Below are positions 39,121 through 49,631 of a stretch of 64,000 nucleotides of DNA, piece after piece. Origin of the DNA: Cyclobacteriaceae bacterium (GTDB lineage Bacteria; Bacteroidota; Bacteroidia; Cytophagales; Cyclobacteriaceae); assembly GCA_019638235.1 (NCBI GenBank), contig JAHBUE010000001.1, forward strand, positions 2,342,492-2,406,491. The letters are read 5' to 3'. Position 1 is the stretch's first letter. Every line of letters begins with the position of its first letter. The notes beneath the pieces were generated by a model, which worked only from the letters and a program-made list of their open reading frames with translations, was not told the DNA's origin and made no database searches. A program made the translations under genes and the position numbers.

Positions 39121-42003
39121 CTACAACTCCAACTCAATCGTATCGCCTACGCCAAATGCCTTGCCATTATCATCGGGCTTATCGGTTTTCTTTTGTCGAG
39201 ATTTTTTAGATTGGTCATCACCCTTGCCGACTGTCGACTGCCTACTGACTACTTTTTCTTTTTCCTGGCTTTGACTTTCCCCGAAGAGACTTGCCTGTTC
39301 GGCTTTTTGCTTTGCTTTTTTGCCGGTTTGGCTTTCGCTTGCCGGGCCTGCCTTTTTGGGTTCTTCGAAGAGGCTTGCCTGCTCGCTGGGCTCCCCTTCT
39401 TTTTTTTTTGGCGACTCGCTACCTTTTCCGGTTTCGGTCGCCTCTGTGTCGTCAGCTTCGTCAGGGGCTTGATCTTCCGGCTCATCCGGTAAATGCACCT
39501 TTGTAATCTTGTATTGACTGAGGCGATTGCCGAGTGCTTTCCACCCTTTCACGTCCACCACATCTTCAAGATTAACAACTTCATTTACCTTCTTTTTGTC
39601 TTTTCCTTTAATTAACTCAAGTTCAATTTCTGGCGAATCAGCCATAGTTACCAATACTAAGCGCGAGCCGATGGCTTCCGAGATAAACCCGAATTCCTTA
39701 TCAACCGTACTGGTTTCAATCATAAATCGCTTTACGATATGCTGTTTCGACTCCCCATCGATATACACGGCCGAGATAATTTTCTTCGGATTGAACTTCT
39801 CCACCAACAGGGTTTTCTCCGGGTCGAAACGGGTAGTAAGGTCATAACCGCTAATGCGGTATGAACCATTACGCATAAAGGTGATGAGTTGGTCATCGCC
39901 ATCAAATTTGCCCAAGTATTTGCCCCGGCTGTCTTTGTTCAGTCGTCCGGCATCGGCATCGTACCACAAGTTAAGTTTACTAAGTGTTGATGTTCCGGCT
40001 TGTAAAAAATCAACTTTGCGGATTGGGTACTTGGTGAGGGTATTGCCACGCGCCCCACGCCCCTTCACTTCAAGTTCGGAGAAATCGAACTCAAAAATTT
40101 TCTTTCGTGCCGTACTCGACTGCGATAATTTTACTTCAACAATTTCGGCTTCGCCATTCGGGTTGCCGGTAACATAGTGGATTTTTGAATTCGGGTTGCC
40201 TTGTGTTAAATCGTATTCCTTATCGCGGATAACGCCCGGCATGGTAAACCGTTTTACAAAACCTTTGCCGGATTTACCATCGGAATAAATCAGGTTATAC
40301 ACCATCCTGTCATCGCCCTTTTTCCAAACACCGATATACAGGATGTCTTTCCCCATAAACACCTTTTCGCGGATGCGCGAGATGAATGCCTTTCCGTCTT
40401 TGCGAATAGCGACAATATCATCCAGGTCGGAACAATCGCAGATATATTCATCACGCTTCAATCCATACCCGGCAAAGCCATCGGCACGATTAACGTAAAG
40501 TTTCTGGTTGATGGCAATTACTTCCGTGGCCGCCACCGACTGGAAGCTCTTAATTTCGGTTTTGCGCTCGCGCCCTTTACCATATTTATCTAACAGGTTT
40601 TGATAATAGGCTATGGCGTAATCCGTGAGGTGTTTCAGGTGATGCTCGGTTTCTTTTAACTGTTTTTCAAGGTCTTTGAGCAACTCATCCGCCTTAAACG
40701 AATCGTATTTAGATATGCGCTTGATTTTTATCTCCGTAAGGCGAACAATATCGTCAGTAGTGATTTCGCGGTAAAACTTCTTTTTATGGGGTTTCAGCCC
40801 CTTATCGATAGTAGAAATCACTTCTTCCCAGCTTTCGCACTCTTCAATATCGCGGTAAATGCGGTTTTCTATGAAGATTCTTTCAAGGGACGAAAACAGG
40901 ATTTTCTCCTTCAATTCGGCTTTTTTTATCTCTAATTCCTGTTTCAGCAATTGCACGGTTTGCTGCGTATTGTATTTCAGTATGTCGTTTACGCTCATGA
41001 ACTGCGGCTTGTCTTCCACAATCACACACGCATTTGGTGAAATGCTGATTTCACAATCCGTAAAGGCATACAGTGCATCAATGGCCACTTCGGGCGACTG
41101 GCCGGGCTGAAGGTTTACCTGTATTTCTACATCTTTGGCGGTATTATCCACCACCTGTTTTACTTTTATCTGCCCCTTCTCGCTGGCTTTTACGATAGAT
41201 TCCATTAAAGAAGAGGTAGTAGTAGCAAACGGTATCTCCCTGACTACAAGAGTTTTTTTATCGACTACATCAATTTTTGCACGCACCTTAATTTTACCGC
41301 CCCGCAAACCCTGGTTGTATTCCGAAAAATCGGCAATACCGCCTGTGGGAAAGTCGGGGTAAATTTTTGGGTTTTTACCTTTCAGTACGTCAACAGAAGC
41401 CTTGATGAGTTCGCAGAAGTTGTGCGGAAGGATTTTGGTAGAAAGACCAACGGCAATACCTTCAACACCTTGCGCCAACAGCAACGGAAACTTAACCGGA
41501 AGCGTTACCGGCTCCTTCTTACGGCCATCATAAGAGAGTTGCCATTCGGTTGTCTGGGCGTTATACACCACATCCAACGCAAATTTTGAGAGGCGCGCTT
41601 CAATATAACGCGGTGCAGCCGCGCTATCGCCCGTGCGCACATCGCCCCAGTTACCCTGGGTTTCTATTAAAATATCTTTCTGACCAATGTTTACTATCGC
41701 CTCCCCGATTGCGGCATCGCCATGCGGGTGGTACTGCATGGTGTTACCAATTACGTTAGCCACTTTATTAAAGCGGCCATCGTCCATCTCCTTCAGCGAG
41801 TGCATAATTCTGCGCTGTACGGGTTTGAAACCATCTTCAATACGCGGCACGGCACGCTCCAGGATTACATAGGAAGCATAATCGAGGAACCAATCCTGGT
41901 ACAGGCCATCTACACCAACGGAAATAACTCCGTCCTGGCCTTTTTTGCCCTTGCCTTTTACTTTTATTTCGGGCGCTTTAACAGCTTTCTTTTTCTTGCT
42001 CAT
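39121..42003 (-). CDS. parC: DNA topoisomerase IV subunit A
   Basis: A 960-residue protein. The N-terminal breakage-reunion domain carries the catalytic Tyr133 in APRYIEARLS; the DNA-gate helix reads YHPHGDAAIGEAIV, with Ala97 at the quinolone serine position and Glu101 kept. The C-terminal part lacks a GyrA box, which supports ParC over GyrA. From about residue 845 a low-complexity Lys/Glu-rich tail carries two copies of ASLF(E/G)E, unlike E. coli ParC. With ParE it decatenates chromosomes. The start lies 66 bases after parE on the same strand. Confidence 0.93.
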   Translation of the reverse strand: MSKKKKAVKAPEIKVKGKGKKGQDGVISVGVDGLYQDWFLDYASYVILERAVPRIEDGFKPVQRRIMHSLKEMDDGRFNKVANVIGNTMQYHPHGDAAIGEAIVNIGQKDILIETQGNWGDVRTGDSAAAPRYIEARLSKFALDVVYNAQTTEWQLSYDGRKKEPVTLPVKFPLLLAQGVEGIAVGLSTKILPHNFCELIKASVDVLKGKNPKIYPDFPTGGIADFSEYNQGLRGGKIKVRAKIDVVDKKTLVVREIPFATTTSSLMESIVKASEKGQIKVKQVVDNTAKDVEIQVNLQPGQSPEVAIDALYAFTDCEISISPNACVIVEDKPQFMSVNDILKYNTQQTVQLLKQELEIKKAELKEKILFSSLERIFIENRIYRDIEECESWEEVISTIDKGLKPHKKKFYREITTDDIVRLTEIKIKRISKYDSFKADELLKDLEKQLKETEHHLKHLTDYAIAYYQNLLDKYGKGRERKTEIKSFQSVAATEVIAINQKLYVNRADGFAGYGLKRDEYICDCSDLDDIVAIRKDGKAFISRIREKVFMGKDILYIGVWKKGDDRMVYNLIYSDGKSGKGFVKRFTMPGVIRDKEYDLTQGNPNSKIHYVTGNPNGEAEIVEVKLSQSSTARKKIFEFDFSELEVKGRGARGNTLTKYPIRKVDFLQAGTSTLSKLNLWYDADAGRLNKDSRGKYLGKFDGDDQLITFMRNGSYRISGYDLTTRFDPEKTLLVEKFNPKKIISAVYIDGESKQHIVKRFMIETSTVDKEFGFISEAIGSRLVLVTMADSPEIELELIKGKDKKKVNEVVNLEDVVDVKGWKALGNRLSQYKITKVHLPDEPEDQAPDEADDTEATETGKGSESPKKKEGEPSEQASLFEEPKKAGPASESQTGKKAKQKAEQASLFGESQSQEKEKVVSRQSTVGKGDDQSKKSRQKKTDKPDDNGKAFGVGDTIELEL

Positions 42004-42069
42004 TTACTTATTACTTCTCGTCTTTAGATCTTTAGAGGTATCACATTTTGTGACACCAAATAAAACCCA

Positions 42070-43968
42070 CTACACCGAAACCATTTCCTCATCCTTAGCT
42101 TCAACCTTATCGAGTTCAACTCTTAGATTTTCAATAATAAACTCCTGGCGGTCGGGTGTGTTTTTGCCCATGTAAAACTCCAGTACATCACGCAAGTGGC
42201 TGTCCTTATCTAATTGCACCGGTTGTAACCGGATATCATCGCCAATAAACTTCCCGAACTCATCTGGCGAAATTTCGCCCAACCCCTTAAAGCGGGTAAT
42301 CTCGGGCTTGCTGCCAAGTTTAGTCATGGCTTCCTGTTTCTCTTCTTCATTGTAGCAATAAATGGTTTCCTTCTTGTTGCGTACACGGAACAACGGAGTT
42401 TCCAGTATGAACACATGCCCGGCTTTTACCAGGTCGGGGAAGAACTGAAGGAAGAACGTCATCAGCAATAAACGAATGTGCATCCCGTCCACATCGGCAT
42501 CGGTAGCGATAATTACCCTGTTATATCGCAGCCCATCAAGACCATCTTCAATATTCAGGGCGTGTTGCAACAGGTTGAACTCTTCGTTTTCGTACACCAC
42601 TTTTTTAGTTAAGCCAAAGCAGTTTAACGGCTTTCCCCTCAGCGAGAAAACAGCTTGCGTTTCTACATTCCTTGATTTGGTAATAGAACCACTGGCCGAA
42701 TCGCCTTCGGTAATAAAAATCATGGAGCCAAAACCGCGTTCGTCCTTTTCATCGAAATGAAAACGGCAATCGCGGAGTTTTTTGTTATGCAGGTTGGCTT
42801 TCTTGGCGCGTTCGTTAGCCAATTTTTTAATGCCGGCAATCTCTTTCCGCTCCCGCTCCGATTGCATAATGCGTTTCTGCAACGCATCGGCTACCGAAGG
42901 GTTTTTATGCAGGTAGATTTCTAATTCCTTCGCTACAAAATCGCCCACGCATGACCGAACGGTTGGGCCTTCGGGCGCCATCGTAACCGAACCCAACTTG
43001 GTTTTAGTCTGCGACTCAAACACGGGCTCCTGCACACGCACGGCAATAGCGGCAATTACGCTTGCGCGGATATCGGAAGCGTCAAAATCTTTCTTGTAAA
43101 AATCGCGCACACCTTTAATCATCCCCTCGCGAAAAGCGGCAAGGTGTGTGCCGCCCTGCGTGGTGTTTTGCCCGTTAACGAACGAGTAGTATTCCTCGCC
43201 ATATTGATTACCATGCGTAAGAGCAAATTCTATGTCATCGCTTTTTACGTGTATGATTGGGTAACGTATTTCTTCGGGTTCGGTTTTTTGCTTCAGCAAA
43301 TCGAGCAACCCGTCTTTGGAATAGAATTTCTTACCATTATAATTAATGGACAGCCCGGCATTCAGAAACGCGTAATTCCACATCAGGTCTTCCAGGTAAT
43401 CAGGAATGAAGTGGTAGTTTTTGAACATGGTGTTGTCCGGCTCAAACTCAACTAATGTGCCGTTGCGTTCTTTGGTTTTAGATGCCTTGGGGTCGTGGGT
43501 GAGAATACCCTTTTTAAATTCGGCCAACTTGGTTTGCCCATCGCGAAAAGCCTGAACTTTAAAATAGTTCGACAACGCATTAACGGCTTTGGTACCTACC
43601 CCGTTCAAGCCAACCGATTTCTGGAATGCGCCCGAATCGTACTTTGCACCGGTGTTAATTTTAGACACCACATCCACCACCTTGCCCAACGGAATGCCGC
43701 GCCCGTAGTCGCGCACGGTAACATTCTTTTCGTTAATGGTAATGTCAATGGTTTTGCCATAGCCCATCATGTGCTCGTCAATACAGTTATCGACAACTTC
43801 TTTTACGAGTACATAAATGCCGTCATCCTTGGATGAACCATCGCCCAACTTGCCGATATACATGCCCGGTCGTAGCCGGATATGCTCTCTCCAGTCCAGC
43901 GATTTGATGCTGGCTTCGTTATACTCAAACATGTTGGAGGCTTTTTCAGATTTTGCAGCTTTAGCCAT
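42070..43968 (-). CDS. parE: DNA topoisomerase IV subunit B
   Basis: A 632-residue type IIA topoisomerase ATPase subunit. It has the GHKL ATPase motifs EVVDNCIDE and GRGIPLG, a transducer domain, and the TOPRIM motifs EGDSASG and [13 protein letters not shown]. Its length and its pairing with the downstream parC identify it as ParE, not GyrB. The final residues ([12 protein letters not shown]) are acidic. It is the first gene of the parE-parC operon. Confidence 0.93.
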   Translation of the reverse strand: MAKAAKSEKASNMFEYNEASIKSLDWREHIRLRPGMYIGKLGDGSSKDDGIYVLVKEVVDNCIDEHMMGYGKTIDITINEKNVTVRDYGRGIPLGKVVDVVSKINTGAKYDSGAFQKSVGLNGVGTKAVNALSNYFKVQAFRDGQTKLAEFKKGILTHDPKASKTKERNGTLVEFEPDNTMFKNYHFIPDYLEDLMWNYAFLNAGLSINYNGKKFYSKDGLLDLLKQKTEPEEIRYPIIHVKSDDIEFALTHGNQYGEEYYSFVNGQNTTQGGTHLAAFREGMIKGVRDFYKKDFDASDIRASVIAAIAVRVQEPVFESQTKTKLGSVTMAPEGPTVRSCVGDFVAKELEIYLHKNPSVADALQKRIMQSERERKEIAGIKKLANERAKKANLHNKKLRDCRFHFDEKDERGFGSMIFITEGDSASGSITKSRNVETQAVFSLRGKPLNCFGLTKKVVYENEEFNLLQHALNIEDGLDGLRYNRVIIATDADVDGMHIRLLLMTFFLQFFPDLVKAGHVFILETPLFRVRNKKETIYCYNEEEKQEAMTKLGSKPEITRFKGLGEISPDEFGKFIGDDIRLQPVQLDKDSHLRDVLEFYMGKNTPDRQEFIIENLRVELDKVEAKDEEMVSV

Positions 43969-44136
43969 AAAAATTGAACAACATCAGTTTAAAAAATGAG
44001 GTAATGCGCCAATAACGCTAAATTTCACATTAATGCAACATTTCAGGCTTGGTATTGAATTACAAAAATTCGTAAACTGAATTACTGTAATTACCTGATT
44101 TACAGAAATTATGATGAGTGTAGTGAAACTAAACTA

Positions 44137-44565
44137 TCAGGTTAAAAATCTGCGATACAGCATAAATCCACCACCGCCAACAACCCACGCCCCCATTATG
44201 CCGAGGCTAACATAAATTACGATGCCCGCGCGTTCGTAATCAAAAATTTCGGTGCTGTTGTATAAACCAATGTAGCTAAACGCGATGATGAAAAACAGGT
44301 TAAGGCAAATAATAAGACCGGTAAACCAGGTGCGCAGGTGTTCATCGGGTACGAGTTTCTTACCAAAAACATAAACCAGCACATTAACCAACCCAAGTAT
44401 GCCAAGCCACACGTAAAACATAGTTTCTTTGCTAATGGCATTAAGCGTGGCACCATCCTCCTGTATCACTACCTGTTCGGGCAAACTTGCATATACATAC
44501 ATTAAATTTGCCATAGCCGCCAACAGCGACAGAAACCAAACCCCTCTGATAACTTTTAAAATCAT
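44137..44565 (-). CDS. Small inner-membrane protein, four predicted helices
   Basis: A 142-residue protein with hydrophobic segments at about residues 7-27, 48-67, 81-102 and 115-134. The loop after helix 1 (ASLPEQVVIQEDGATLNAISKET) is polar. It has no catalytic motif or recognised family. The divergent fatty acid hydroxylase-family gene begins 38 bases away. Function is unknown. Confidence 0.65.
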   Translation of the reverse strand: MILKVIRGVWFLSLLAAMANLMYVYASLPEQVVIQEDGATLNAISKETMFYVWLGILGLVNVLVYVFGKKLVPDEHLRTWFTGLIICLNLFFIIAFSYIGLYNSTEIFDYERAGIVIYVSLGIMGAWVVGGGGFMLYRRFLT

Positions 44566-44603
44566 GTTCGTAAATTAGCCCCGCAAATAAACAATAAAAC
44601 ACC

Positions 44604-45833
44604 TTGAACATAAACCCGATTGTACTTTCAATCCCAATCTTTTTTGTGCTGATGGGTATTGAGTTGGTCGTAGAGCGGATTTCGCACCAGAAACTCTACC
44701 GCCTGCCCGATGCCATTGCCAACCTGAGTTGCGGCATCACCAGCCAGTTATCGGGGTTGTTTCTTAGAATATTTTCCATCGGGGCTTACCAGCTTTTGTT
44801 TGAACATTTCGCGTTTTTTACGTTAGAGCGTAACTGGTTTTATTGGCTCATGTTGTTCCTGTTGGCCGATATGGCATACTACTGGGCGCACCGCATGAGT
44901 CACGAAATAAATTTGTTCTGGGGCGGCCATGTGGTACATCACCAGAGCGAGGAATATAATTTGTCGGTTGCGCTGCGCCAGAGTTCGTTACAGGTAGTAT
45001 GGACGTTTGCATTTAGCTTGCCGTTGGCGTTCATTGGGTTTCAAACCCTCGACTTTGCATTAATGTCGGCATTGATTACGCTGTATCAATTCTGGATTCA
45101 TACCGAAACAATTAACAAAATGGGTTGGTTTGAATATATTTTCAACACGCCCTCCCATCACCGGGTGCACCACGGAAGAAACCCAAAGTATATCGACAAA
45201 AACCACGCAGGCACGTTGATTATCTGGGATAAAATGTTCGGCACATTTCAGGAAGAAGAAGAACGGCCAACTTACGGCATTACAAAACCCATTAACAGTT
45301 GGAACCCCGTGTGGGCAAACATCAGCCACTATGCCGGGATGAGTAAAGAAATAAGGCAAATCCCGAAGTGGAGCGACCGCATCAGGTATTTATTCAAGAA
45401 ACCCGGTTGGTTACCCGATTACATGGGCGGCTACCGTGCTGCACCCGAAGTAGATAAGGCAGCCTACAAAAAGTACGATACGCCCGCCCCGGTTATGCTC
45501 AATTTGTATGTATTGTTTCAATACGTGTTATGCCTTGTTGGCACGGGTTTCTTCCTGTTTAACTCCGCTGCGTTTTCGCTTGGCGAGAAAGCCATCATTA
45601 CAACATTGATTTGCGTAACCGTAGTGAATTGCGGTGTGCTGTTTGAAAACCGTAAATGGGTTGTGTGGGCCGAGTGGCTTCGCATTATCCTCTACCCTGC
45701 CCTGTTGGTTGTGCTCACGCTTTACTTCAACCTTCCGATGTGGTATCACGTTATTGCTATCAGTTATTTTATTATTTCATTCACCTGGTTTTACTCCATC
45801 ACTAAAAAACATGCGTTACTTCAACCGGCTTAG
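44604..45833 (+). CDS. Sterol desaturase/fatty acid hydroxylase superfamily membrane protein
   Basis: A 409-residue integral membrane protein. The histidine clusters of the di-iron fatty acid hydroxylase superfamily are present: HRMSHE (after YYWA), HVVHHQSEEYN, and HHRVHHGRN with a later KNHAG. A stop codon lies just upstream in frame, and the first possible start is TTG at 44604, which keeps the first membrane helix; the first ATG would remove part of it. The C-terminal third adds several extra helices. It probably hydroxylates a membrane lipid, and the substrate is unknown. Its 3' end overlaps the next gene by 23 bases. Confidence 0.85.
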   Translation: MNINPIVLSIPIFFVLMGIELVVERISHQKLYRLPDAIANLSCGITSQLSGLFLRIFSIGAYQLLFEHFAFFTLERNWFYWLMLFLLADMAYYWAHRMSHEINLFWGGHVVHHQSEEYNLSVALRQSSLQVVWTFAFSLPLAFIGFQTLDFALMSALITLYQFWIHTETINKMGWFEYIFNTPSHHRVHHGRNPKYIDKNHAGTLIIWDKMFGTFQEEEERPTYGITKPINSWNPVWANISHYAGMSKEIRQIPKWSDRIRYLFKKPGWLPDYMGGYRAAPEVDKAAYKKYDTPAPVMLNLYVLFQYVLCLVGTGFFLFNSAAFSLGEKAIITTLICVTVVNCGVLFENRKWVVWAEWLRIILYPALLVVLTLYFNLPMWYHVIAISYFIISFTWFYSITKKHALLQPA

Positions 45834-46179
45834 CCCAATCGTTATCGTTTTTATTCTTGCCTGCGGAAAATCACTTCCTGTATTTGAAGCCGTTAACCTG
45901 AACGACTGGAAAGCCGACACACAAGGTTGTGCCGGAAAACGTTCGGGTATGGAACAGGGCATCCGCGAAGAAAAAGACAAACTACTTGCCCTTAATGAAA
46001 AACAAGTGATACAGTTGATTGGCAAGCCCGACCAGAACGAACTGTACAAACGAAACCAGAAGTTTTATACTTACTTCATTACTCCCGGTCCATCCTGCGA
46101 AACCCCTGTCGGAGACGCCCTGCGTCTTATTGTTCGGTTTAATGCTATGGGATTGGCGAATGAAGTAACGGTTGAGTGA
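45811..46179 (+). CDS. Small lipoprotein of unknown function
   Basis: A 122-residue protein from the ATG at 45811, with a lipoprotein signal (PIVIVFILACGKS, Cys18). The frame is open back to 45634, but that part lies inside the upstream gene in another frame. The mature part has helices around KDKLLALNEKQVIQLIGKPDQNELY, reminiscent of small BamE/SmpA-like folds ('L-x-G-x-P'), then YTYFITPGPSC. Overlap with the hydroxylase gene by 23 bases implies translational coupling. Confidence 0.65.
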   Translation: MRYFNRLSPIVIVFILACGKSLPVFEAVNLNDWKADTQGCAGKRSGMEQGIREEKDKLLALNEKQVIQLIGKPDQNELYKRNQKFYTYFITPGPSCETPVGDALRLIVRFNAMGLANEVTVE

Positions 46180-46184
46180 GTTCA

Positions 46185-46670
46185 TTAACTCATCAGCGCA
46201 TTGTGTGGCAGTTGTTGCCTGCGCGATTTTGCCAAGGCTATCTTTTTACGGGCTACATTAACAAGCGCGTCTTTCTTTTTCGCGTTAAGCGGATAAAGAA
46301 GTGAAGTTTTAAAATAAAACTCCTTGCCCAACTGTTCGGCATTATACAGGTTTACTTTATACACTCCTCCCAACGATTCAATTTTAATAGATTCAATGTT
46401 TTCGAGCGGGATAATATAGTCCTGATGTTTTTGCAATACATACAGAAAGTCGTCATCAAATGAAACCTGCTCAAGTTTATGAATAAGACGTACCAACATG
46501 AATAAAATATAGCCATAGAGCGCTGTCTGTCCGGCAAAGTAGAACCAACCTTTTCCAAATGACCCGATGATAATGCTTCCGAAAATGGAAATATAAATAG
46601 CATACAAAACCCATCGATAAGGCCCCAGAAATCGGGAAGATAAACGTACAGGTTTTTGTTTTTCAGCCAT
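46185..46670 (-). CDS. Membrane protein with two helices and a C-terminal PH-like domain
   Basis: A 161-residue protein. Two hydrophobic segments (about residues 18-37 and 43-62) are followed by a cytoplasmic beta-rich segment, VSFDDDFLYVLQKHQDYIIPLENIESIKIESLGGVYKVNLYN, which resembles bacterial PH-like (bPH2/YdbT-type) domains. The C-terminus is basic. It is divergent from the 3-hydroxyacyl-CoA dehydrogenase gene. Function is unknown. Confidence 0.6.
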   Translation of the reverse strand: MAEKQKPVRLSSRFLGPYRWVLYAIYISIFGSIIIGSFGKGWFYFAGQTALYGYILFMLVRLIHKLEQVSFDDDFLYVLQKHQDYIIPLENIESIKIESLGGVYKVNLYNAEQLGKEFYFKTSLLYPLNAKKKDALVNVARKKIALAKSRRQQLPHNALMS

Positions 46671-46681
46671 GCCGTAAAGTA

Positions 46682-46689
46682 TATCTTTG
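46682..46689 (+). promoter_or_regulatory. Candidate -7 promoter element
   Basis: TATCTTTG fits the Bacteroidota -7 box TAnnTTTG and lies 22 bases before the ATG at 46712. The nearest TTTG upstream (46655-46658) leaves a 23-base spacer, longer than usual. Confidence 0.45.
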
Positions 46690-46711
46690 CGCTATAAAAT
46701 TCAATTCAGTT

Positions 46712-47599
46712 ATGAAGCAAATTGCAGTTATAGGTTCAGGTACTATGGGCAACGGCATAGCCCACGTTTTTGCCCAATATGGTTACGCGGTAAATTTAAT
46801 CGACATTTCGGAAGAGGCGCTGAAAAAAGCATTGGCCACCATAGACAAAAACTTAGAGCGCCAGGTGTCAAAACAGCTTATCACGGAAGAAACCAAAACT
46901 AAGGCGTTAAGCAAGATTACCACCTATACCGATTTAAAAACAGGCGTAAGCAACGCTGATTTGATTGTTGAAGCTGCAACTGAAAATATCGACCTGAAAC
47001 TAAAAATTTTCAGCGACTTAGACACGCACAGTAAAGCCGATGCTATATTGGCTTCCAACACCTCGTCTATTTCCATTACCAAAATAGCGTCTGTAACGCA
47101 ACGCCCCGATAAGGTTATTGGTATGCACTTTATGAACCCCGTGCCGGTTATGAAATTAGTAGAAGTAATACGGGGCTACGATACCAGCAATGAAGTAACG
47201 CAAACCATCATGAACCTTTCCAAAATGCTGGAAAAGGTTCCGGTTGAAGTGAACGATTACCCCGGCTTTGTTGCCAACCGCATTTTAATGCCGATGATTA
47301 ACGAAGCCATCTATTCATTATATGAAGGCGTTGCCGGAGTTCATGAAATTGACACGGTTATGAAATTGGGCATGGCGCACCCCATGGGGCCTCTGCAATT
47401 AGCCGATTTTATCGGGCTGGACGTCTGTCTTTCCATACTCAATGTACTGCACAATGGCTTTGGCAACCCAAAATACGCACCCTGCCCCCTGTTGGTTAAT
47501 ATGGTGCAAGCCGGTCATAAAGGTGTTAAGTCAGGAAGCGGGTTTTACAAGTACACGGCAGGCAGTAAGGAGTTGGTTGTTGCTGATAGGTTTTGTTAG
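46712..47599 (+). CDS. 3-hydroxybutyryl-CoA dehydrogenase-like (3-hydroxyacyl-CoA dehydrogenase)
   Basis: A 295-residue single-domain NAD-dependent enzyme. The Rossmann motif GSGTMGNGIAHVFA is at residues 8-21, the acidic NAD-binding residue is in VNLIDIS, the catalytic His is in IGMHFMNPVPVMKLVEVI, and the C-terminal helical domain starts at DYPGFVANRILMPMINEA. It oxidises 3-hydroxyacyl-CoA to 3-ketoacyl-CoA in short-chain fatty acid or butyrate metabolism. No other beta-oxidation gene is nearby. Confidence 0.93.
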   Translation: MKQIAVIGSGTMGNGIAHVFAQYGYAVNLIDISEEALKKALATIDKNLERQVSKQLITEETKTKALSKITTYTDLKTGVSNADLIVEAATENIDLKLKIFSDLDTHSKADAILASNTSSISITKIASVTQRPDKVIGMHFMNPVPVMKLVEVIRGYDTSNEVTQTIMNLSKMLEKVPVEVNDYPGFVANRILMPMINEAIYSLYEGVAGVHEIDTVMKLGMAHPMGPLQLADFIGLDVCLSILNVLHNGFGNPKYAPCPLLVNMVQAGHKGVKSGSGFYKYTAGSKELVVADRFC

Positions 47600-47609
47600 G
47601 AATTAAGAC

Positions 47610-49631
47610 TTAGGTGTTAGGTGTCAGGACTTGGGGTGTGCCGTTTGGAAGACTTACGATAAATCGTGCATACTGCCCTGCCTCACTCTCAACGGTCACG
47701 CTCCCACCCATTGACGCCACACTTTTATTTACCAAGTACAAGCCAAGGCCTGCGCCTTGTGCACTGGCATGGCCCCGGTAAAACATTTCAAACACGCGCG
47801 CTTTGTTGTTATCATCTATACCAATGCCGTTATCGCAAATAGCCATTTCTAATTTGCCATCTGCCTTCCCGATGGATAGCTGAATTTCAGGTTTGTTTCC
47901 CTCACGTAAAGTGCTGTATAGCACTGCGTTTTCAAGCATCGGCACAAGTATGTGTTCTTCCAATGCTGGCATGGCTTCAAACTCCAGTGTATCGTCTATG
48001 GAAGTAATCAGGCTTATGTTCCGTTCCTTCAGTACAGCGCCAAATTGTATGCGCACTAATTCTTCAAATGTGGCTTTGGTGTACTTCTTAGGCACTTTGT
48101 CTTTGCCAATATCGCTGATGGAAATCAGGCGTTTCAATACGGCATCGAGATTAGTAGTTGAAAGCATTATCTTACTTATCAGTTCCTCTTGTGGAATATG
48201 ACCGGCAAGGTTACATAGCCCCAATATAGACCGCAACGGAGCGCGCATATCGTGGGCAGAGCGGTACAAAAAGGTGTCAAGTTCACGGTTGGTTTCAGCT
48301 AATAATCTTGTACGCTTCTCTACTATCTTTTCCAAGTTCTCGTTCGTAGCACGTACTTCTTCATTTGCAGCTTTCAACGCCCTCGCCTGCCTGCGTAGCC
48401 GCCCGCTGAAGGTAATCAACAACACAATCATCACTCCAAAAACGGCCAGCAATCCAAGCACTAAAAACAAACGTTGCCTGAACTGCCGCTGTTCTTCCAG
48501 TCGGGTTGTTTCCGCTTCAATCAATTGAGACTCCAGGTTTTCAATATCAAAATATTTTTCTTTTAAGGAATTGATTAGATTCCTGTAGTCTTCCTGGTTT
48601 TTGAAAAATTTAGATTCGTTATCTACCAACAACTTCTGCAACGCAGTAAGGTCGTTTAACAATCCTGCGCGTTCAACCGGCCCAAGGCTATTAAAGCCGT
48701 ACTCTAATTTTTCGGCAATGAGTTGTATCTTCTCATCGAAACTCTCTCGGTTTATGACCAACGCCTGGCTTTCCTGTGTAGCCTGACGAATGAGATTTCG
48801 GATATCTTCCGCGACAAGCGATGAGTCGGATATGTTACGCACAAAAATTTCAGGCACCCTTCTGCCAGCATCGTATTGTTGACTGTCCCGTAACTCGGCA
48901 AATTTTGCATCAACACGATCCTGTATTTCGGGGCTAAGACTTTTATAGTCAACATTTTTAAACAGCGAAAAGAAAACAGTTAGTGAAGTAACCGAGTCCA
49001 ACGTACTCAGGTTGATTTGTTCAACGGCTTTAGCTACCGGTTCTTGTGCCGGTGTGGCGCTTGCCACTTCAGGGCGTACATATAGTGTTCTCTCCCCGCT
49101 TACAGTGGCAAGTCGCGAAACCACATAGGGCGGCACTATAAATTGTTCGCTGGCTTTCAGTTCTTCTTTCAACGGAACCGGAAACACGGCTATCCCCTGT
49201 TGATCGGTAATAATCTCAACATCAGTTGCTCCGCTAAAATACACACGTTGCCGGGGTACAGGTTTACCATCTTCAAATTTTACGGCAAGGCGCTCTTCCT
49301 TATAACGCTTTTTTCGCAACACAATTTGCAGCACACCCTTAGCCATACTCCACGAATCAACTTCATACTGCTGATTTCTCACATCAATATTCTTTACCGG
49401 CAAGGCGATGGCTGCAATTTCGGTAATCACCGAGCCTTTGTTACCGGTGTTGATGTATGGCGCTCCATCTAACGAGACCTCAGCAAACGCAAAAGGTTGC
49501 AATTGCTCATTGAGGGTCTTTACCTGGAGCATTTGCTTTTGTTGCGCATACAACTCGAACGTGCTGGTAGCGAACACTACTAATAGCAGTGCAATGCGCA
49601 ATGGAAACTGTATGGTTTTGTGCTTAGTCAA
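47610..49631 (-). CDS. Membrane sensor histidine kinase with large periplasmic domain
   Basis: A 673-residue protein. A signal peptide (to ELYAQ) is followed by a periplasmic region of about 350 residues with beta-rich carboxypeptidase-regulatory-like segments, then helices. One membrane helix lies at about 388-408, then a coiled-coil linker, HisKA with YRSAHDMRAPLRS (His460), and HATPase_c with DNGIGI and GAGLGLYL. The start is TTG at 49631: a stop lies just upstream in frame, and later ATGs lose the signal peptide. It overlaps the upstream TPR/PD40 gene by 8 bases. It is the last gene of the HYR-PorP-PD40 cluster and probably senses its state. Confidence 0.85.
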   Translation of the reverse strand: MTKHKTIQFPLRIALLLVVFATSTFELYAQQKQMLQVKTLNEQLQPFAFAEVSLDGAPYINTGNKGSVITEIAAIALPVKNIDVRNQQYEVDSWSMAKGVLQIVLRKKRYKEERLAVKFEDGKPVPRQRVYFSGATDVEIITDQQGIAVFPVPLKEELKASEQFIVPPYVVSRLATVSGERTLYVRPEVASATPAQEPVAKAVEQINLSTLDSVTSLTVFFSLFKNVDYKSLSPEIQDRVDAKFAELRDSQQYDAGRRVPEIFVRNISDSSLVAEDIRNLIRQATQESQALVINRESFDEKIQLIAEKLEYGFNSLGPVERAGLLNDLTALQKLLVDNESKFFKNQEDYRNLINSLKEKYFDIENLESQLIEAETTRLEEQRQFRQRLFLVLGLLAVFGVMIVLLITFSGRLRRQARALKAANEEVRATNENLEKIVEKRTRLLAETNRELDTFLYRSAHDMRAPLRSILGLCNLAGHIPQEELISKIMLSTTNLDAVLKRLISISDIGKDKVPKKYTKATFEELVRIQFGAVLKERNISLITSIDDTLEFEAMPALEEHILVPMLENAVLYSTLREGNKPEIQLSIGKADGKLEMAICDNGIGIDDNNKARVFEMFYRGHASAQGAGLGLYLVNKSVASMGGSVTVESEAGQYARFIVSLPNGTPQVLTPNT

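Noticed and set aside
39200..39500. Plus-strand open frames over the parC tail rich in Phe, Leu and Cys
   Set aside because: They are antisense shadows of the Lys/Glu-rich ParC tail.
45634..45810. N-terminal extension of the small lipoprotein
   Set aside because: It lies inside the hydroxylase-family gene in another frame and would hide the clear lipoprotein signal that starts at 45811.
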